Shown: positions 53,655 to 55,573 of the stretch, one piece after another
Layout of the letters: each line of letters begins with the position of its first letter
Position numbering within the stretch: position 1 is the stretch's first letter
Assembly: GCF_049059935.1 (NCBI RefSeq)
Contig: NZ_JBMGQR010000023.1
Span: 1 to 55,573, forward strand
DNA: 55,573 bases
Reading direction: 5' to 3'
Source: JAURVT01 sp049059935
Lineage (GTDB): Bacteria; Actinomycetota; Actinomycetes; Propionibacteriales; Nocardioidaceae
Made by a program: the position numbers and the translations under genes
Notes under the pieces: generated by a model
What the model was told of the DNA's origin: nothing
The model's database searches: none
Seen by the model: only the letters and a program-made list of their open reading frames with translations

Positions 53655-54389
53655 TCACCAGGGCTGGATGCCGGTCTCGTCGCGGAACGTGCCGCTGGGT
53701 CCGTCGTCGGGCAGGGTGGCGAGCTCGAGGAAGATCGCGGCGCCCTGCTCGGGGGTGCGGGTGCCCTGGTGGCCGTTGAGGTCGGTCGAGACGTAGCCGG
53801 GGCAGCCGGCGTTGACCAGGATGCCGGTCCCGGCGAGCTCCTTGGCGTACTGGACGGTGATGGCGTTGAGGTAGGTCTTGGTCGGCGAGTAGGCCGCCGA
53901 GATCGGGCCGACGGCTCCGGCCTGCGCGGTCTGCAGGGTCAGTGATCCCACGGTGCTCGAGACGTTGACGATCCGCGGCGACCCGGCGCGGCGCAGCAGG
54001 GGGAGCATGGCGTTGGTGACCCGGATGACGCCGACGACGTTCGTGTCGACGACCCCAAGGACCTGCTCGGCGCTCACCTTGCTCGGCTCCTGGGGCATGC
54101 CGCCGGTGACGGCGGCGTTGTTGACGAGGACGTCGAGCCCGCCCTGCTCCTCGAGCTGGGCGGCCGCGGCGGTCACGGTGGCGTCGTCGGTCACGTCGAG
54201 GGGCACGCCGAACACGTCGAGGCCGTCGGCCCGCAGCTTGTCCACCGCCTCGTCGCGACGGCCGGCGTCGCGCGCGCCGATGCCGACGCGGAACCCGAGC
54301 CGGGCGAGGCCGGCGGCGATCTCGCGGCCGATGCCCTTGTTGGCTCCGGTGACCAGTGCTGTCTTCTTCGTGGTGCCGTTCTGTGTCAT
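53655..54389 (-). CDS. Short-chain dehydrogenase/reductase (SDR)
   Basis: 244 aa. TALVTGANKGIGREIAAGLA, PLDVTDDATV, VLVNNAAVTGG, catalytic Ser in IVNVSSTVGSL, Tyr/Lys in AAYSPTKTYLNAI, and NAGCPGYVSTDLNGHQGTRTPEQGAAIFLELA. This matches the carbonyl-reductase-like SDR group (TGxNKGIG variant). Divergent from a LysR gene that likely controls it through the palindrome at 54443. Confidence 0.92.
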   Translation of the reverse strand: MTQNGTTKKTALVTGANKGIGREIAAGLARLGFRVGIGARDAGRRDEAVDKLRADGLDVFGVPLDVTDDATVTAAAAQLEEQGGLDVLVNNAAVTGGMPQEPSKVSAEQVLGVVDTNVVGVIRVTNAMLPLLRRAGSPRIVNVSSTVGSLTLQTAQAGAVGPISAAYSPTKTYLNAITVQYAKELAGTGILVNAGCPGYVSTDLNGHQGTRTPEQGAAIFLELATLPDDGPSGTFRDETGIQPW

Positions 54390-54442
54390 GCCCCCAGCCT
54401 GCGTGCGGCACGACCCGTCCCCAACACCGATCCGGAGGACGC

Positions 54443-54461
54443 CGATACCGTGCGGGTATCG
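54443..54461. promoter_or_regulatory. LysR-type operator between SDR and LysR genes
   Basis: Perfect inverted repeat CGATACC-GTGCG-GGTATCG, which contains the T-N11-A pattern (T54446, A54458). It sits ~30 bp upstream of the LysR start and ~55 bp upstream of the SDR start, so it can serve both. Confidence 0.75.
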
Positions 54462-54489
54462 GGGCAGGCCAGCGGCGTACTCTCGCCGG

Positions 54490-55335
54490 GTGGAGACCCG
54501 CGAGCTGCGCTACTTCGTGGCCGTCGCCGAGGAGTCGCACGTCGGTCGCGCCGCGCAGCGTCTGGGCATGGCGCAGCCGCCGTTGTCGCGTGCGATCGCC
54601 CAGCTCGAGCGACGGCTCGGTACCCAGCTCTTCCTGCGTGGGCCGAGCGGTCTAGCGCTGACGGCGGCGGGGGAGACCCTGCTGCGCGAGGGGCGCGTGG
54701 CCCTGGCGGCGGTCGAGGCCGCCGAGCGGCGCACGCGACGGTCGGCGGCGGCACCCGACCAGCCCTCGGTCGTGCTCACGGCGAAGGCCGGCGCCTCCGG
54801 CGAGCTGATGGCCAAGCTGCTCGACGCGTACGCGGCCGAACCCGGTGCCGTCGACGTCGAGGTGGTGCTGAGCCCGCCGGGACACCAGGCGCTGATGCTG
54901 CGGGACGGGCGCGCCGACGTGGCGATCCTGCACCGCCCCTTCGACGACCTCAGCGGGTTCGACGTGGAGACGCTCAGCGTCGAGTGCCAGGTCCTCGTCG
55001 TGCCTGCCGGGCACCCCGCAGCACGGTCGTCATCGATGACCGTGGCCGAGGCGACGTCCATCCCCGACCTGCCCACACCGCGCTGGCCGCACCTCGACGG
55101 CAGCTATCCCGACGGCCCCGGACCCGAGCTCCGGGACCTGACGCAGGTGCTGCAGCTGGTGCGGCTCGGCCGCACCGCGATCCTGCTCCCGGAATCGGCC
55201 CGCGCCGACCTGACCGGTGGACTGGCCGTCGTCCCGCTGACAGACGCCCTGCCGGTGACCACCGTCATCGCCTGGCCGCCGCACAGCACGTCACGCGGCG
55301 TGGCCGGTCTCGTGCACGTCGCCTCGCGTCTGTGA
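54490..55335 (+). CDS. LysR-family transcriptional regulator
   Basis: 281 aa, GTG start with TACTCT (54478-54483) 6 nt upstream, hence leaderless. HTH: ELRYFVAVAEESHVGRAAQR, LGMAQPPLSRAIAQLERRLGTQLFLRGPSGLALT. The effector domain follows (LMLRDGRADVAILHRPFDDL; VECQVLVVPAGHPAA; LPESARADLTGGLAVVPL). Probably regulates the divergent SDR gene. Confidence 0.9.
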   Translation: METRELRYFVAVAEESHVGRAAQRLGMAQPPLSRAIAQLERRLGTQLFLRGPSGLALTAAGETLLREGRVALAAVEAAERRTRRSAAAPDQPSVVLTAKAGASGELMAKLLDAYAAEPGAVDVEVVLSPPGHQALMLRDGRADVAILHRPFDDLSGFDVETLSVECQVLVVPAGHPAARSSSMTVAEATSIPDLPTPRWPHLDGSYPDGPGPELRDLTQVLQLVRLGRTAILLPESARADLTGGLAVVPLTDALPVTTVIAWPPHSTSRGVAGLVHVASRL

Positions 55336-55554
55336 GGGGAGCGGCCACCGGCCGCCGTGCCCGAGCTCGCGCCGGGCTGGCAGTTCGCGGGCAGGTCATG
55401 GGGGCCCATCTGGGTGGTTACACATCTGCCGGAACGGGCGCATGGTGATCGCACCAGCACTTCTCGGGACGCTCGCGGCGTTCGACCATCCACGGATGGT
55501 CGGTCATGTCGTGCTCACCTGATCGGTGCGCTCGACTACTCCACGAGGAGAACC

Positions 55555-55573
55555 GTGTTCGGAAACAAGACCG
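55555..55573 (+). CDS. Start of an unidentified gene (partial)
   Basis: GTG at 55555 is preceded by GAGGAG with a 4-nt gap and reads VFGNKT to the window edge. Only six residues are visible, so no function can be given. The 219 nt before it contain no other supported feature. Confidence 0.4.

Noticed and set aside
1..55573. CRISPR array, tRNA/rRNA genes, transposases, prophage genes
   Set aside because: No regularly spaced repeats, cloverleaf-forming segments or recombinase motifs were noticed on either strand.

Overview
The window is high-GC DNA with GTG and TTG starts, ATGA/GTGA gene overlaps and several genes whose start codon lies 6-7 nt after a TANNNT -10 box. These traits, together with DosS/DosR-like, RsbQ-like and SsuABC-like proteins, point to a free-living, aerobic actinomycete chromosome. 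Genus cannot be fixed by reading. No rRNA, tRNA, CRISPR array, integrase or transposase was seen.

Layout. (1) 1-4891: the tail of an AraC regulator, a membrane protein, then a tightly coupled four-gene operon (two zinc alcohol/formaldehyde-type dehydrogenases around a DJ-1/PfpI protein and a small unknown) preceded by a near-perfect long palindrome. (2) 4920-14073: a signalling block. It holds a GAF-like/LuxR regulator, a membrane PAS-GGDEF-EAL protein behind a 12-codon leader ORF, a 778-aa single-chain fusion of a DosS-like haem histidine kinase with its DosR-like response regulator, and an rsbQ-type hydrolase overlapping a gene that joins an RsbP-type PAS to GGDEF-EAL instead of a phosphatase. 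(3) 14601-23467: two divergent sulfonate/taurine-type ABC systems around a leaderless MarR gene, ending in an MFS exporter whose frame runs without a stop into a signal-less substrate-binding-like protein. (4) 23736-33035: small metabolic genes, an XRE-SDR-reductase-AKR operon, and a LysR gene divergent from a PLP lyase/M20 amidohydrolase pair with a clear operator. (5) 33100-36255: small unknown genes with lower third-position GC, including a 43-aa membrane protein. (6) 36501-49294: secreted/envelope proteins (PATR/Ig-repeat protein, GH10 lipoprotein, choice-of-anchor repeat protein broken by one in-frame TAG), an FAD monooxygenase, and several gene remnants. (7) 49405-55573: sulfotransferase-like protein, TetR/epimerase and LysR/SDR divergent pairs, small membrane proteins, and the first codons of another gene.

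The most unusual content is the signalling block. A predicted haem gas/redox sensor is covalently joined to its DNA-binding regulator. Next to it, an RsbQ-PAS receptor module that in Bacillus drives a sigma-B phosphatase appears rewired to cyclic-di-GMP enzymes. Elsewhere, two GGGAC-N4-GTCCC palindromes in the tetR/epimerase promoter carry the DosR-box core. At least five decayed or interrupted genes (MBL hydrolase, M20 amidohydrolase, two GNATs, the TAG-interrupted repeat protein) show active gene loss.
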